From NCBI RefSeq assembly GCF_018128065.1, contig NZ_CP072359.1:434001-498000 (forward strand): a stretch of DNA of 64,000 nt, written 5' to 3'. Source of the stretch: Prevotella melaninogenica. GTDB taxonomy: Bacteria > Bacteroidota > Bacteroidia > Bacteroidales > Bacteroidaceae. Below the pieces are notes generated by a model. The model ran no database searches. It was not told where the DNA came from and was given only the letters and a program-made list of their open reading frames with translations. Of this stretch, positions 17,001 to 24,871 are shown in pieces. Every line of letters starts with the position of its first letter. Position 1 is the first letter of the stretch. The translations under genes were made by a program, and so were the position numbers.

Positions 17001-17702
17001 CTATTGACAAATATCTACAGCAACTAATATGAGCTCTTTATGAGAGAAAAGTTTCTGGTAATTAACGTTATTTTTGATATTACTGATAAGTTTTTCTGTA
17101 GGAGTAGTCTTACTTGAAAATGCAGCAATAAACCCCTTATTTCCTTTACATACTTCATTACATGAAGCTTCTGGACATAAGTTTTGTATATCGAGTAAAT
17201 CTGCGACATCTCTTTGCTCTGTGTGAAATCTATATATTTGCTCCAACGCTCTGCCATAAGCATTCTGCTTTGCAACATACTTAGCTTCTCCGAATAAGAT
17301 TATATCAGACTTATTCATTGAATAGAAATCAAAACCGGGATTCCCTGATTTTTGCTCCTTAATAAGCTCTCCTAAGGGAATGTCTAAGTAATCTAATTGC
17401 TCTACTATTGCGCTTCGAGCAATTTCAGAAATGACATATTCTGCAGAATCTGATGTTAAGGAATCATCTCCTTCATGAATAATATTAGAAGAAATATAAT
17501 CTATTGTGCTTTGGAATCGGACAGAAAACGTTTGCTTCAAAAAACTGTTGTCAAATTTCATTATCCAACTATTATTTGACAATGATTCAAAAACTGACCT
17601 CAATGTCAGTTTTATATCTGTTGGTCGTATTCTAAAGAATCTGATATGAGGTTCAACTTCACGATTCTCGATAATTTTATAGCCATGCCCATTTTCAGCC
17701 AT
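17001..17702 (-). CDS. hamA: Hachiman HamA-like nuclease (DUF1837)
   Basis: About 233 residues from the ATG at 17702 (MAENGHGYK..). An ATG at 17723 is rejected as the start because it overlaps the promoter box. The C-terminal half shows a PD-(D/E)xK-like site: D125 in NPGFDF and E139-x-K141 in FGEAKYV, as in DUF1837 proteins. In Hachiman, HamA is a DNase held inactive by HamB until phage DNA or DNA damage is met, after which it degrades DNA. The two genes are one base apart. Assignment rests on the motif, the size and the helicase partner; no other nuclease family fits as well. Confidence 0.78.
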   Translation of the reverse strand: MAENGHGYKIIENREVEPHIRFFRIRPTDIKLTLRSVFESLSNNSWIMKFDNSFLKQTFSVRFQSTIDYISSNIIHEGDDSLTSDSAEYVISEIARSAIVEQLDYLDIPLGELIKEQKSGNPGFDFYSMNKSDIILFGEAKYVAKQNAYGRALEQIYRFHTEQRDVADLLDIQNLCPEASCNEVCKGNKGFIAAFSSKTTPTEKLISNIKNNVNYQKLFSHKELILVAVDICQ

Positions 17703-17720
17703 TTTATAAATTTTTTCCTG

Positions 17721-17728
17721 CAAATTTA
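17721..17728 (-). promoter_or_regulatory. -7 box of the hamAB promoter
   Basis: The minus strand reads TAAATTTG, a TAnnTTTG match, 19 bases before the ATG at 17702. It decides the HamA start in favour of that ATG. Confidence 0.5.
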
Positions 17729-17816
17729 CTCATTCATAGTGATAAAGGAGAATAAAACAGAAAGAAAAAACCATTGTAAGCCGATAAAACTTGCACAAGG
17801 GGCGCACTTTGTGAAA

Positions 17817-18326
17817 TCAGGGCATATAAAACATGACAAACTCAACCTTTCTCCGTTTGACTAACCCATTCAAGACTTTTCCTTTGTACCTGCAAAAGGA
17901 AACATACTCCTGATAGAAGTTCCTGTCTCCAGATTCTATCTTTCGCAGCAACTTACTCTTTGGATGCCTACCATAACCGATCAATCTCCCTACACCCACG
18001 TTATAGGCAAGCAAGGTCAGCAGCAGGGCATCCTTACCATAGCCTTTGAAGTGTTCAAAGCATTTCCAAAGGTCGGCACGGAGCAGGGAGTCTGCCTGCC
18101 GTTCCGTCATATCCGCCGTAAAGTGCTCTCCCCGTTGCAGCTGATGCCCATACCCAACATACGGATAATTCTTCCAGCCGTGCAGTCCCTCAAAGTATTT
18201 CACTACAACTACTGCACGCTCAAAAGGTGGTAAGTCTGCCAGCCGGACCCTGCGCTGAGCAAGGGTCGGCTGACAGAACAGGCAGAATACACAAAGTAAA
18301 ATGAAAGCATTTATCGTTCGCATCAA
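17817..18326 (-). CDS. GH24-type lysozyme of the transfer operon
   Basis: The 169-residue protein has a signal peptide (cleavage probably after LAQ, residue 23) and a phage T4-like lysozyme domain: the catalytic glutamate in KYFEGLHG, the GYGH motif and ERQADSLLRADL. Such a muramidase is regularly encoded at the end of Bacteroidetes tra operons; it would open the peptidoglycan so that the transfer channel can be built. It is the last gene of the minus-strand tra operon, eight bases behind traQ. Confidence 0.85.
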   Translation of the reverse strand: MMRTINAFILLCVFCLFCQPTLAQRRVRLADLPPFERAVVVVKYFEGLHGWKNYPYVGYGHQLQRGEHFTADMTERQADSLLRADLWKCFEHFKGYGKDALLLTLLAYNVGVGRLIGYGRHPKSKLLRKIESGDRNFYQEYVSFCRYKGKVLNGLVKRRKVEFVMFYMP

Positions 18327-18334
18327 TTATGTTA

Positions 18335-18793
18335 TTAGTGGCGAGAAGATGCAGGTTTGTCCTTGCCCTCTTCTCGCTCGTTGTTGAAACTAAAGGTCAG
18401 CTGTTGAACCTTACCAAAACTATCCTCCACATATACATCAATTGTCTGGCGGTCGGCTGAGAGCGAGGTGTAGTATAAGCGGAACACATCTTTTGTTAGC
18501 GGATAGCGGTCGTTCGGCTTGAAGACAGTACCGTTGTCATTTTTTAGCAAGCCCTTGCCATCAGACTGGAAATAACGTATCGTATAGCGAGTGTCAGCAA
18601 ACTCACCGCCTCGCTTCAGCGTGCAGCGTATCTCAGCCGTCTGCCCCCTTATGATGTCCTTCTGAACCGGCATTGTCTCCACCGTAAACGGATAAGACTG
18701 CTGAACATCCAAATCCCTATCACAAGCAGATAGGCAAAACACAGCAAGGGTCAGCACACCCATTACCCAAATCGTATTCAATATCTTCTTCAT
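18335..18793 (-). CDS. traQ: Conjugative transfer lipoprotein TraQ (DUF3872)
   Basis: A 152-residue lipoprotein: signal sequence with lipobox LSAC (cysteine at about residue 24), then a beta-rich domain matching TraQ/DUF3872 (QSYPFTVETMPVQKDIIRGQ.., RLYYTSLSADRQTIDVYVEDSFG). TraQ proteins belong to the transfer apparatus of CTnDOT-like elements, with no known activity. It lies 12 bases behind traO. The primase-like traP gene, usual between traO and traQ, is missing. Confidence 0.87.
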   Translation of the reverse strand: MKKILNTIWVMGVLTLAVFCLSACDRDLDVQQSYPFTVETMPVQKDIIRGQTAEIRCTLKRGGEFADTRYTIRYFQSDGKGLLKNDNGTVFKPNDRYPLTKDVFRLYYTSLSADRQTIDVYVEDSFGKVQQLTFSFNNEREEGKDKPASSRH

Positions 18794-18805
18794 CTTTTCT
18801 TCTAC

Positions 18806-19390
18806 TTAAAAGTTAAACCTTAGTCCTGCTGAAACAGCCGGACGAAAACGATACACGTCCGAGCCGAAGAGCAACCGCCCCTGCGCCTTTACAAGAAAGA
18901 GAACTCTGTCTGTTAGAAACACTTCTACCGAACCATGCACGGCACCACCATAGACAAAGTGGGAGCGGTCGAGCAGTGTTGCCCCATCGGGCAGTAGCTT
19001 TTTGCCTTCGTTCAGCTGCTCATAGCCCCCCAAAGCGGATATGCCACCATAGAGAAACACGTTCTTACCTCTGTCGGAGAGAACAGGGTGCATATAGCCC
19101 ACCTGCAAGAGAGCATCCTTGAGCTTTACGTTATAACTTCTGTACGGCATATTCTGCTGTTCATACTCTGCCATAACAAAGGTATAATTCTCACGCCCCA
19201 GATATCGGGTGAGTGATGCTCCCATGCCGAAATTGTCGGCAGCAAGGAACTTTTCTCCCTTGATAAGTGGAACACTCCCTACGACCTCTATTCCCCTTTG
19301 CTTGGGTATCAGTCGCTGTGCCTGCGATGGCAGACTGAAAGTCATGGCCACCGCAACGCATACTGTCAGAATGATATTGCTCTTCTTCAT
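18806..19390 (-). CDS. traO: Conjugative transfer protein TraO
   Basis: About 194 residues with a cleavable signal peptide ending at SQAQ and a C-terminal beta-barrel-like region (repeated alternating hydrophobic strands, ending in GLRFNF with terminal aromatic). The start ATG at 19390 overlaps the traN stop codon as TAATG, which supports it over the ATG two codons upstream. TraO is thought to sit in or at the outer membrane as part of the mating channel. Part of the continuous tra operon. Confidence 0.88.
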   Translation of the reverse strand: MKKSNIILTVCVAVAMTFSLPSQAQRLIPKQRGIEVVGSVPLIKGEKFLAADNFGMGASLTRYLGRENYTFVMAEYEQQNMPYRSYNVKLKDALLQVGYMHPVLSDRGKNVFLYGGISALGGYEQLNEGKKLLPDGATLLDRSHFVYGGAVHGSVEVFLTDRVLFLVKAQGRLLFGSDVYRFRPAVSAGLRFNF

Positions 19391-20340
19391 TACCATTTCA
19401 GTTTGAGGTTATCAATCTTCTTTGCCAACTGCAGGTCTTCTGCCGTCACATAAAAGGTCAGTGTACGACCGCCATTTCTCTCATAGAGCGTCACTTCAAG
19501 CTGCTTGTCTTCTGCAAGAGAAAACTGTTCGAGCGCAAACACGGAGTGTTCACTGCCCATGCCACGCACCCGCATCACCTGATGATAGGCACGAAGCGGC
19601 TGCAACACCTGTTCCTGTATAGCGGTGCGCTTTGCCATCTTCTTATCAACCACCTTAAAGGTGATAAAATCCACTGAGTACGGCATATTCGTGCCGTTTT
19701 CCATACGAGTGTGGAAATACAGCAAGCCGTTATGGGCATACAAGCCACAAAGCAGGAACTTCATGCCGAACTGCTGTGCACCGATATGCTTGATGGTACG
19801 CTTGTCGTTCTGATAGATAGTCTGCATCATCAGCTTTACTAATACGGGCGACTCGTTACCAAGTTCCTTAAAGTAAATGTCAGAGCGATTGCTCGGCAGT
19901 CTACCTTCCGTCGTGGAGAGAAAGTCTTTCATCTCGATACTTAACTTCTCTGGCTCATCAGCATACTTTACGTTGAAAGCATAGAAAGAGCCGTCCTCAC
20001 AGATGACACTCATATTGGTTTCCGTTTCAAAATCCTTCACCGAAGCCTTTACACGTAGTACGTTCTCAGCATCCTCCGCCTTCCCTGCGATGATGTTCTG
20101 CGAACCTAAGTCTACATAGCGGATGGCAGAAGGGAAGATAAGATGCACGGTCTTGTCAAAGGTAACGTCAAGACCATACGGCAGTACGACACGCCCCGTT
20201 GGTATGGCACGGCTCATACCTTGAAAGAGCTCTCCCGAAGTAAGCGGACGGCTTGGTGTCAGACCATCATTGTTTTTCTGTGCTGTGGCTGTTGCTCCCA
20301 CCATGGCAAGCATAGCCATTGATAAAATAATTTTCTTCAT
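19390..20340 (-). CDS. traN: Conjugative transfer protein TraN (VirB9-like)
   Basis: A 316-residue periplasmic protein: signal peptide ending in ATAQ, then the Bacteroidetes TraN domain (VVLPYGLDVTFDKTVHLIFPSAIRYVDLGS). This block is reminiscent of VirB9-type core complex proteins of type IV secretion. It should form, with TraM and TraO, the envelope-spanning core of the conjugation channel. It overlaps traO by one base and follows traM by about 50 bases. Confidence 0.9.
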   Translation of the reverse strand: MKKIILSMAMLAMVGATATAQKNNDGLTPSRPLTSGELFQGMSRAIPTGRVVLPYGLDVTFDKTVHLIFPSAIRYVDLGSQNIIAGKAEDAENVLRVKASVKDFETETNMSVICEDGSFYAFNVKYADEPEKLSIEMKDFLSTTEGRLPSNRSDIYFKELGNESPVLVKLMMQTIYQNDKRTIKHIGAQQFGMKFLLCGLYAHNGLLYFHTRMENGTNMPYSVDFITFKVVDKKMAKRTAIQEQVLQPLRAYHQVMRVRGMGSEHSVFALEQFSLAEDKQLEVTLYERNGGRTLTFYVTAEDLQLAKKIDNLKLKW

Positions 20341-20389
20341 TGTTCCTCTTTTATTTGATGTTATTTTTTACTTATCATTTTCGATTGTT

Positions 20390-21658
20390 TTATTTGGACT
20401 GAACCAAGAAAAGGCGGTAGCTCCCTTTGAGCGTTACCTTGATGGTGCGCAGCTTCTTCTGAAGTAGCTGACTTGCACCCTGCATCACCCCACGGGCAGC
20501 CTCGGAGATAATCTGGTCCTTGGCAGAGGAAGCGAAGGTAAAAGATGTTCCCATTGAACCACCAATGTTCGCCCCGACTTCCTTAAGTGCATTGATGTCC
20601 TCCGAACCTGGTATATACATGCCCTCCTGTCCGTCCGTATCGTATGCCGAGAGCTTGACGGCTATGATATGTCCGTCCACCTCAATGCTTTTGATAAGCA
20701 GGTGCATACGGTTACCTTCTATCTTGGCGACGGCTATGAGTCGGCTTTGCCGTGGAATGTGCAGTCCCTGTACTTTGGCACTTTCCAGCAGACGGAGCAT
20801 GACATTATCTCCCTCTTTGAGCGTCGTTGTCCTGTCCACCACCACTCTGAGTGTGTTGCGCATTGTAGGTGCAGTCGTGCTTGCGAGCGAATGGAAGCCC
20901 AAGTTGCGTGCTTTCGTGCCATACTCCTTGATGAAGTCAGCGTCGCTCATCGGCTGCCCCAGTGAGGATACTACCTGTTTGCGTTCCGCCAAGATTTCCA
21001 TTGCAGGCAAGTCGGCCGAACCTCCGCTTATATTACTGCCCATACTCTGACCTTTGTCCGTTGACGTTTGCCCTTTACCCTCGGTAAAGTCATTACCCAA
21101 AGATGGTGGAGTTGAAGCCTTGGGAAGATACTTCGCTGCCATCTGATAGCTCTTTTCCATCAAGGCAAGCTGCCGTTTCTCCTCATTGTCCTCCCTGCTG
21201 TCTTTGGCAGAGAGTTCTTTTTTAAGGTTGTCAATCTCCTGTCTCATTGCCTCACGTTCCTCTTCGTGTGGGTCAGGAGCATAAAAAGAGTTCAAGAGAC
21301 GGTTATTCTCCTCATAGCGATGCATGGAATTTTCTATCTTTGCCGTAGAAGCATCTGTCTCTGCACGCTGCGCCTCTGATGGGGCAGTGTTCTGTGCGAA
21401 ATAGTCCGATAGTCTGCCCATCTCCTCACGGGTCTGTTCCTCCTCGTGTGCCTTGTCGCCTAATTCGTAGGCTTTGAACTTATTCTCGGTGAGCTTTTCC
21501 GTCGTTGCCTGTGGGATGCTATCATTGAGTCCCTGCTCCGCTGCGGTCTTATCCTTGCCCGAAGGTGCGAAGATAAACCACATTGAAAGGGCAAACAGCA
21601 GTCCCAGACCTCCGAAGACCAAGCCTTTCTTCATTTGTTCTTTCTGTTTATTATCCAT
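20390..21658 (-). CDS. traM: Conjugative transposon protein TraM (VirB10-like)
   Basis: The 422-residue protein has one transmembrane segment near the N-terminus (residues about 10-28), a long hydrophilic coiled-coil region (about 60-190) and a C-terminal domain (VVDRTTTLKEGDNVMLRLLESAKVQG.., RLIAVAKIEGNRMHLLI) like the TrbI/VirB10 family. It would span from the inner membrane to the outer membrane in the transfer channel. Its start overlaps the end of traL by eight bases, a sign of translational coupling. Confidence 0.9.
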   Translation of the reverse strand: MDNKQKEQMKKGLVFGGLGLLFALSMWFIFAPSGKDKTAAEQGLNDSIPQATTEKLTENKFKAYELGDKAHEEEQTREEMGRLSDYFAQNTAPSEAQRAETDASTAKIENSMHRYEENNRLLNSFYAPDPHEEEREAMRQEIDNLKKELSAKDSREDNEEKRQLALMEKSYQMAAKYLPKASTPPSLGNDFTEGKGQTSTDKGQSMGSNISGGSADLPAMEILAERKQVVSSLGQPMSDADFIKEYGTKARNLGFHSLASTTAPTMRNTLRVVVDRTTTLKEGDNVMLRLLESAKVQGLHIPRQSRLIAVAKIEGNRMHLLIKSIEVDGHIIAVKLSAYDTDGQEGMYIPGSEDINALKEVGANIGGSMGTSFTFASSAKDQIISEAARGVMQGASQLLQKKLRTIKVTLKGSYRLFLVQSK

Positions 21659-21953
21659 TTTCTTTGATTGTTTGATGATGTTGTAGGTAAAAATTGCCGT
21701 GTAACTCTTGTAAAGTGCTGTCCGTCCGTATCGGACTGTCCGTCAGCTTTCCCGTGGGGATGGGTAGTTTCTCCTTCTTTGGAGGAAGGAAAAACTGTGC
21801 TATCATCCAGAGTGAGCAGAGCAGATAGATGAAGCTCAGCCCATAGACGATTTCCTTTCTCTGCCTTATCGTGAGCCGTTCACAACGATGGCGGAGCCAT
21901 AGGTGAAAGCGCAGATAGTGACGTGAGAATAAAAAGTTTCTTTTCCTTGCCAT
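21651..21953 (-). CDS. traL: Conjugative transfer protein TraL (DUF3989)
   Basis: A 100-residue protein with a very basic N-terminus, one transmembrane helix (residues about 38-55) and a short periplasmic tail, as in DUF3989 TraL proteins. It is wedged between traK (four-base gap) and traM (eight-base overlap). It is presumed to be a small inner-membrane part of the mating apparatus. Confidence 0.85.
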   Translation of the reverse strand: MARKRNFLFSRHYLRFHLWLRHRCERLTIRQRKEIVYGLSFIYLLCSLWMIAQFFLPPKKEKLPIPTGKLTDSPIRTDSTLQELHGNFYLQHHQTIKENG

Positions 21954-21957
21954 AGCC

Positions 21958-22581
21958 TTATCGTTTATAAGTCTGTATGTCTCTGTTCTCCTTAACGAGG
22001 AAGTTCTCCATCAGGAAGCCTTGTGGGTTGTTGTCCGAACGGACAGAGTTCTGCAACGTGCAGGTCGTAACAAGACTACGCTCTGTGACATTACTCTGGC
22101 GGACGATAAACTCCCGTGCATAGGTCGTTACCGCATAAGGGTAAGTATTAAAGTTACAGTGGATAGAGTCCACCTCTATGCGCTGATTGACATTACCCGA
22201 TATGGCACGGTTATAATAGCCCTTCTCTGCCAAGTCTTTGTAATAGTTGAAAGCCGACTTGTCACACAGCACGAAGGCACGCTCCATATTCTTCTCAATG
22301 GCATCCTTGTCGGGTGCAATGGTGAAGAACAGCTCATGAAAACGACGTACATGCTCCCTTGCTTCTACGGGACGATTACGACTTGCATCCTGACTGAGGG
22401 CAAGCATGAGCGACTTTCCCTGGTCAAGCACATAGATTTTCTCCCTCTGCTCCTTAGCGAAGCTGTACGAGGCATAGACAGCATAACCGCTTACTGCCAC
22501 GCAGACGATAGCAAAGACAAAGGCGTAGAGCCTTATCTGTCTGAATGAAGTCTCGATATTACCAAGTGATTTGAATTCCAT
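21958..22581 (-). CDS. traK: Conjugative transposon protein TraK (VirB8-like)
   Basis: A 207-residue bitopic membrane protein: a cytoplasmic N-terminus beginning MEFKSLGNIETSFRQIR, one transmembrane segment (residues about 18-37) and a periplasmic domain. The pattern is that of Bacteroidetes TraK, the functional equivalent of VirB8. It assembles the inner-membrane platform of the conjugation machine. Flanked by traJ and traL on the same strand. Confidence 0.9.
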   Translation of the reverse strand: MEFKSLGNIETSFRQIRLYAFVFAIVCVAVSGYAVYASYSFAKEQREKIYVLDQGKSLMLALSQDASRNRPVEAREHVRRFHELFFTIAPDKDAIEKNMERAFVLCDKSAFNYYKDLAEKGYYNRAISGNVNQRIEVDSIHCNFNTYPYAVTTYAREFIVRQSNVTERSLVTTCTLQNSVRSDNNPQGFLMENFLVKENRDIQTYKR

Positions 22582-22602
22582 TTTTTCTTCTTTTTTGATT
22601 GA

Positions 22603-23646
22603 TTATTTTCCTTTGAGCAGTGCACCCTTGATACGTCCTCCGACATTTCCCACAGCAGCACCTGCGCCAGCCATAGCAGCCTTGCCACCAGTATATGCGC
22701 CTTGCGCACCATGCTGTGCTGTCTGGTTGACATTACGACCGTAAGAGCCGATACCGCCTCCCGCTTCGATAATCCAACCTGCCACGGTAGGTACACAGAA
22801 GTAGCCTACAATACCGATAAGGAAGAAGACGATGTAGTACCACGTCCCCGAATCAGGCAGGTAGTTAGGGTCACTGAGCGCTTCGATATCCTTCTCTATC
22901 ATCAGCACCTGTATTTTTGTAAGCAGTGCCGTAAGAATAGAGCTGACAGGCAGCCACAGGTAAACAGAGATATAGCGTGAGAACCATGCCGTAAGTGAGC
23001 CTGCAAGACCATCCCATACGGCAATGCCGAAGACTATCGGACCGAGAATGGCAAGAACGATGAGTATGAAGGTGCGTAGCGTGTCGATGATAAGCCCTGC
23101 AGCATGGAATAGGAGTTCTAAGAGGTCGTGTACCATCTTCATGATCCACTGCTTGGTCTGATAGGCAGCACGCTCGGCATACATACCCGCTATCGTCACG
23201 GCATCTTCAGGTCCGATGATGCCCATTTCCTCTATCTTCTCATCGAACTTCTCGTTGGAAACAAGGTAGGCTGTCTCAGGATTTCTAAGGTAGGCTTCCT
23301 CTTGCAACTTGTCTCGCTTGGCAGTAAGTTCTGCAAGGTTCCCCTCCTGTTGGTGTACCATCATCTCCGTTCCCTGCACTACGGGCGAGAGAACGGCATT
23401 CATCGTACCCAGTACGACTGTCGGGAAGAACATGATGCAAAAGCCCAGCACGAAGGGGCGCAGCAAGGGAAAGATGTCTATCGCCTCGGCACGGGCAATG
23501 GAAGCCCATACCCGAAGAGCAATATAAAAGAGTGCACCCAAGCCCGCAATGCCTTTGGCAATGCCCGTCATCTGGGCACAGAGTGGCATCATCTCGTCAT
23601 AGGTTGAGCGTAGCAGCTCATGTAAACTGGCAAAATCCATAAGCAA
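22603..23646 (-). CDS. traJ: Conjugative transposon protein TraJ (VirB6-like)
   Basis: A 347-residue polytopic membrane protein with about seven hydrophobic segments and a glycine/alanine-rich C-terminal tail (GGRIKGALLKGK). The arrangement and motifs (ALFYIALRVWASIARAEAIDI, AVWDGLAGSLTAWFSRYISVYLWLP) are typical of TraJ of CTnDOT-like elements, comparable with VirB6/TrbL. It should form part of the inner-membrane DNA conduit. It lies between traI and traK. Confidence 0.9.
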   Translation of the reverse strand: MLMDFASLHELLRSTYDEMMPLCAQMTGIAKGIAGLGALFYIALRVWASIARAEAIDIFPLLRPFVLGFCIMFFPTVVLGTMNAVLSPVVQGTEMMVHQQEGNLAELTAKRDKLQEEAYLRNPETAYLVSNEKFDEKIEEMGIIGPEDAVTIAGMYAERAAYQTKQWIMKMVHDLLELLFHAAGLIIDTLRTFILIVLAILGPIVFGIAVWDGLAGSLTAWFSRYISVYLWLPVSSILTALLTKIQVLMIEKDIEALSDPNYLPDSGTWYYIVFFLIGIVGYFCVPTVAGWIIEAGGGIGSYGRNVNQTAQHGAQGAYTGGKAAMAGAGAAVGNVGGRIKGALLKGK

Positions 23647-23672
23647 GTGTGTTTAGATGTATGAATGACCAA

Positions 23673-24302
23673 TTACCAATATCTGCTTGCCGTATTACCA
23701 TAGAGCGCTTTGACAGAAGCAAGGTTGTTCTTTTCCCTTGCACGCACGTAGCTCACGGAAATGTTCTTCCTTGTGTAGTACGACACGAGAGAACGATTTT
23801 CCCTCAGCGTGGTGTAGATGCGGTCGATGGCCTGCATGCGCTCGTGGTCGTTCATGGAGAAGACATTGCTCTTAACAATGGACTTTAGTTCTTTGAGACT
23901 CTCACCGCTCTGCTCCAAGAGCTTGGCATAGCCCGAAGCCATCGCCGCGAGTTCCGAAGGGCGGAAGTTCTTGTCCGAAAGCATCTTCTTATACGAGGTG
24001 ACGTAAATCTCAGAGATGTCGCCCACCATCAGAATGCACTCCTTGACCTTGTAGGCATCGCCGATGAGGTTGTTCACTTTCTTCAGGGCATCGTAATACT
24101 TCTTGGTGTCGTTGTAAAGCTTCTCCACCTCCTTGAACCCGTCAAGGGTATTCTTCACCGTCTTCGAGGCGGTGGCAATCTCCTTGACCGAATTGACGAT
24201 ATTGCCGGCAAAATTGCCAGGGTCGGTTACTACCCACTGTGCGTGGGCTTTGGGAACAGAAAGGCTCAATCCTAAGAGAGCCATGAAAATGTACTTTTTC
24301 AT
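23673..24302 (-). CDS. traI: Conjugative transfer protein TraI (DUF4141)
   Basis: The 209-residue protein has a signal peptide (cleavage after AHAQ) and a helical, coiled-coil-like mature part matching DUF4141. The family resembles VirB5/TrbJ periplasmic proteins, which contribute to the pilus tip or mating contacts. It follows traG by about 27 bases and precedes traJ by 26. Confidence 0.88.
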   Translation of the reverse strand: MKKYIFMALLGLSLSVPKAHAQWVVTDPGNFAGNIVNSVKEIATASKTVKNTLDGFKEVEKLYNDTKKYYDALKKVNNLIGDAYKVKECILMVGDISEIYVTSYKKMLSDKNFRPSELAAMASGYAKLLEQSGESLKELKSIVKSNVFSMNDHERMQAIDRIYTTLRENRSLVSYYTRKNISVSYVRAREKNNLASVKALYGNTASRYW

Positions 24303-24329
24303 TGTTACTATAGTTTTGATGGTTTGTAC

Positions 24330-24766
24330 TTATTTCTTTTTATTGTTTCTTTTCTCTATGGCAAGCTGACGGATAGCCGTTTCGATGTCTCCACCAAGCT
24401 GTGCCGCCCTGTTCATCACCTCCACCTTCTCGGTTTCCTCCGTGGTATAGGTCAGGTATTCCTCCATGCTCACTTCCGTAGCATAGACTGCACTCTGCAT
24501 ACCGCCCAAGCCTATCCACACCTCCTTGTAGAGTCGGTTCGGGTCGTTGTTCTGGTTGATGGAGAGAATCTGGCTCTTTTCCTTTTCAGAAAGACCGAGC
24601 ATCGCCTGTATGCCGTCGAACTTGGTCATATACTTGCGCTGGTCAAGCAGTATCTTGCAGTCGGAGTTATTAATAATACTTTCCTTGACTATAGGCGACT
24701 GAATGATATCGTCCACCTCCTGCGTTACGACAATGGCTTCCCCGAAATATTTTCTCACCGTCTTAT
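24330..24766 (-). CDS. traG: traG, 3' exon (C-terminal part of the conjugation ATPase)
   Basis: This segment encodes the last 145 or so residues of TraG, beginning with the second and third bases of a split codon (AT of TAT, tyrosine) and then KTVRKYFGEAIVVTQEVDDIIQSP. Joined to the 5' exon ending at 27256, the frame is continuous and 2514 bases long (837 residues), the usual TraG length. An ATG at 24815 opens the same frame but lies inside the intron and should not be a real start. The product needs intron splicing to be made. Confidence 0.87.
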
Positions 24767-24827
24767 GTAGGCTAAGCACCCAGCGCCTTATCATATTTCT
24801 ATGGTAGGTTTCCAAATGCTCGCCCCC

Positions 24828-24861
24828 GAACCGGACTTACACCTCTCAGCGTATCCGGCTC
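24828..24861 (-). ncRNA. Group II intron domain V
   Basis: On the minus strand the 34-base hairpin begins GAGCCGGATACGC and ends GTCCGGTTC, with the two-base bulge and the AGC-type base triad at the foot expected of the catalytic domain V. It lies 11 bases behind the maturase stop codon. Confidence 0.85.
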
Positions 24862-24871
24862 TCCACTAATT

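Noticed and set aside
17703-17723. Longer HamA with seven extra N-terminal residues
   Set aside because: The upstream ATG overlaps the TAAATTTG promoter box; the ATG at 17702 gives a suitable leader.
22021-22548. 175-codon open frame opposite traK
   Set aside because: It is antisense to a well-supported gene and has the composition of a shadow frame; no start signals or known motifs.
23128-23607. 159-codon open frame opposite traJ
   Set aside because: Antisense to traJ, histidine/arginine-rich shadow sequence and no family resemblance.
24767-24815. A separate gene starting METYHRN in front of the TraG C-terminus
   Set aside because: The first 16 residues are encoded by the 3' end of the group II intron; the real reading is the spliced traG.
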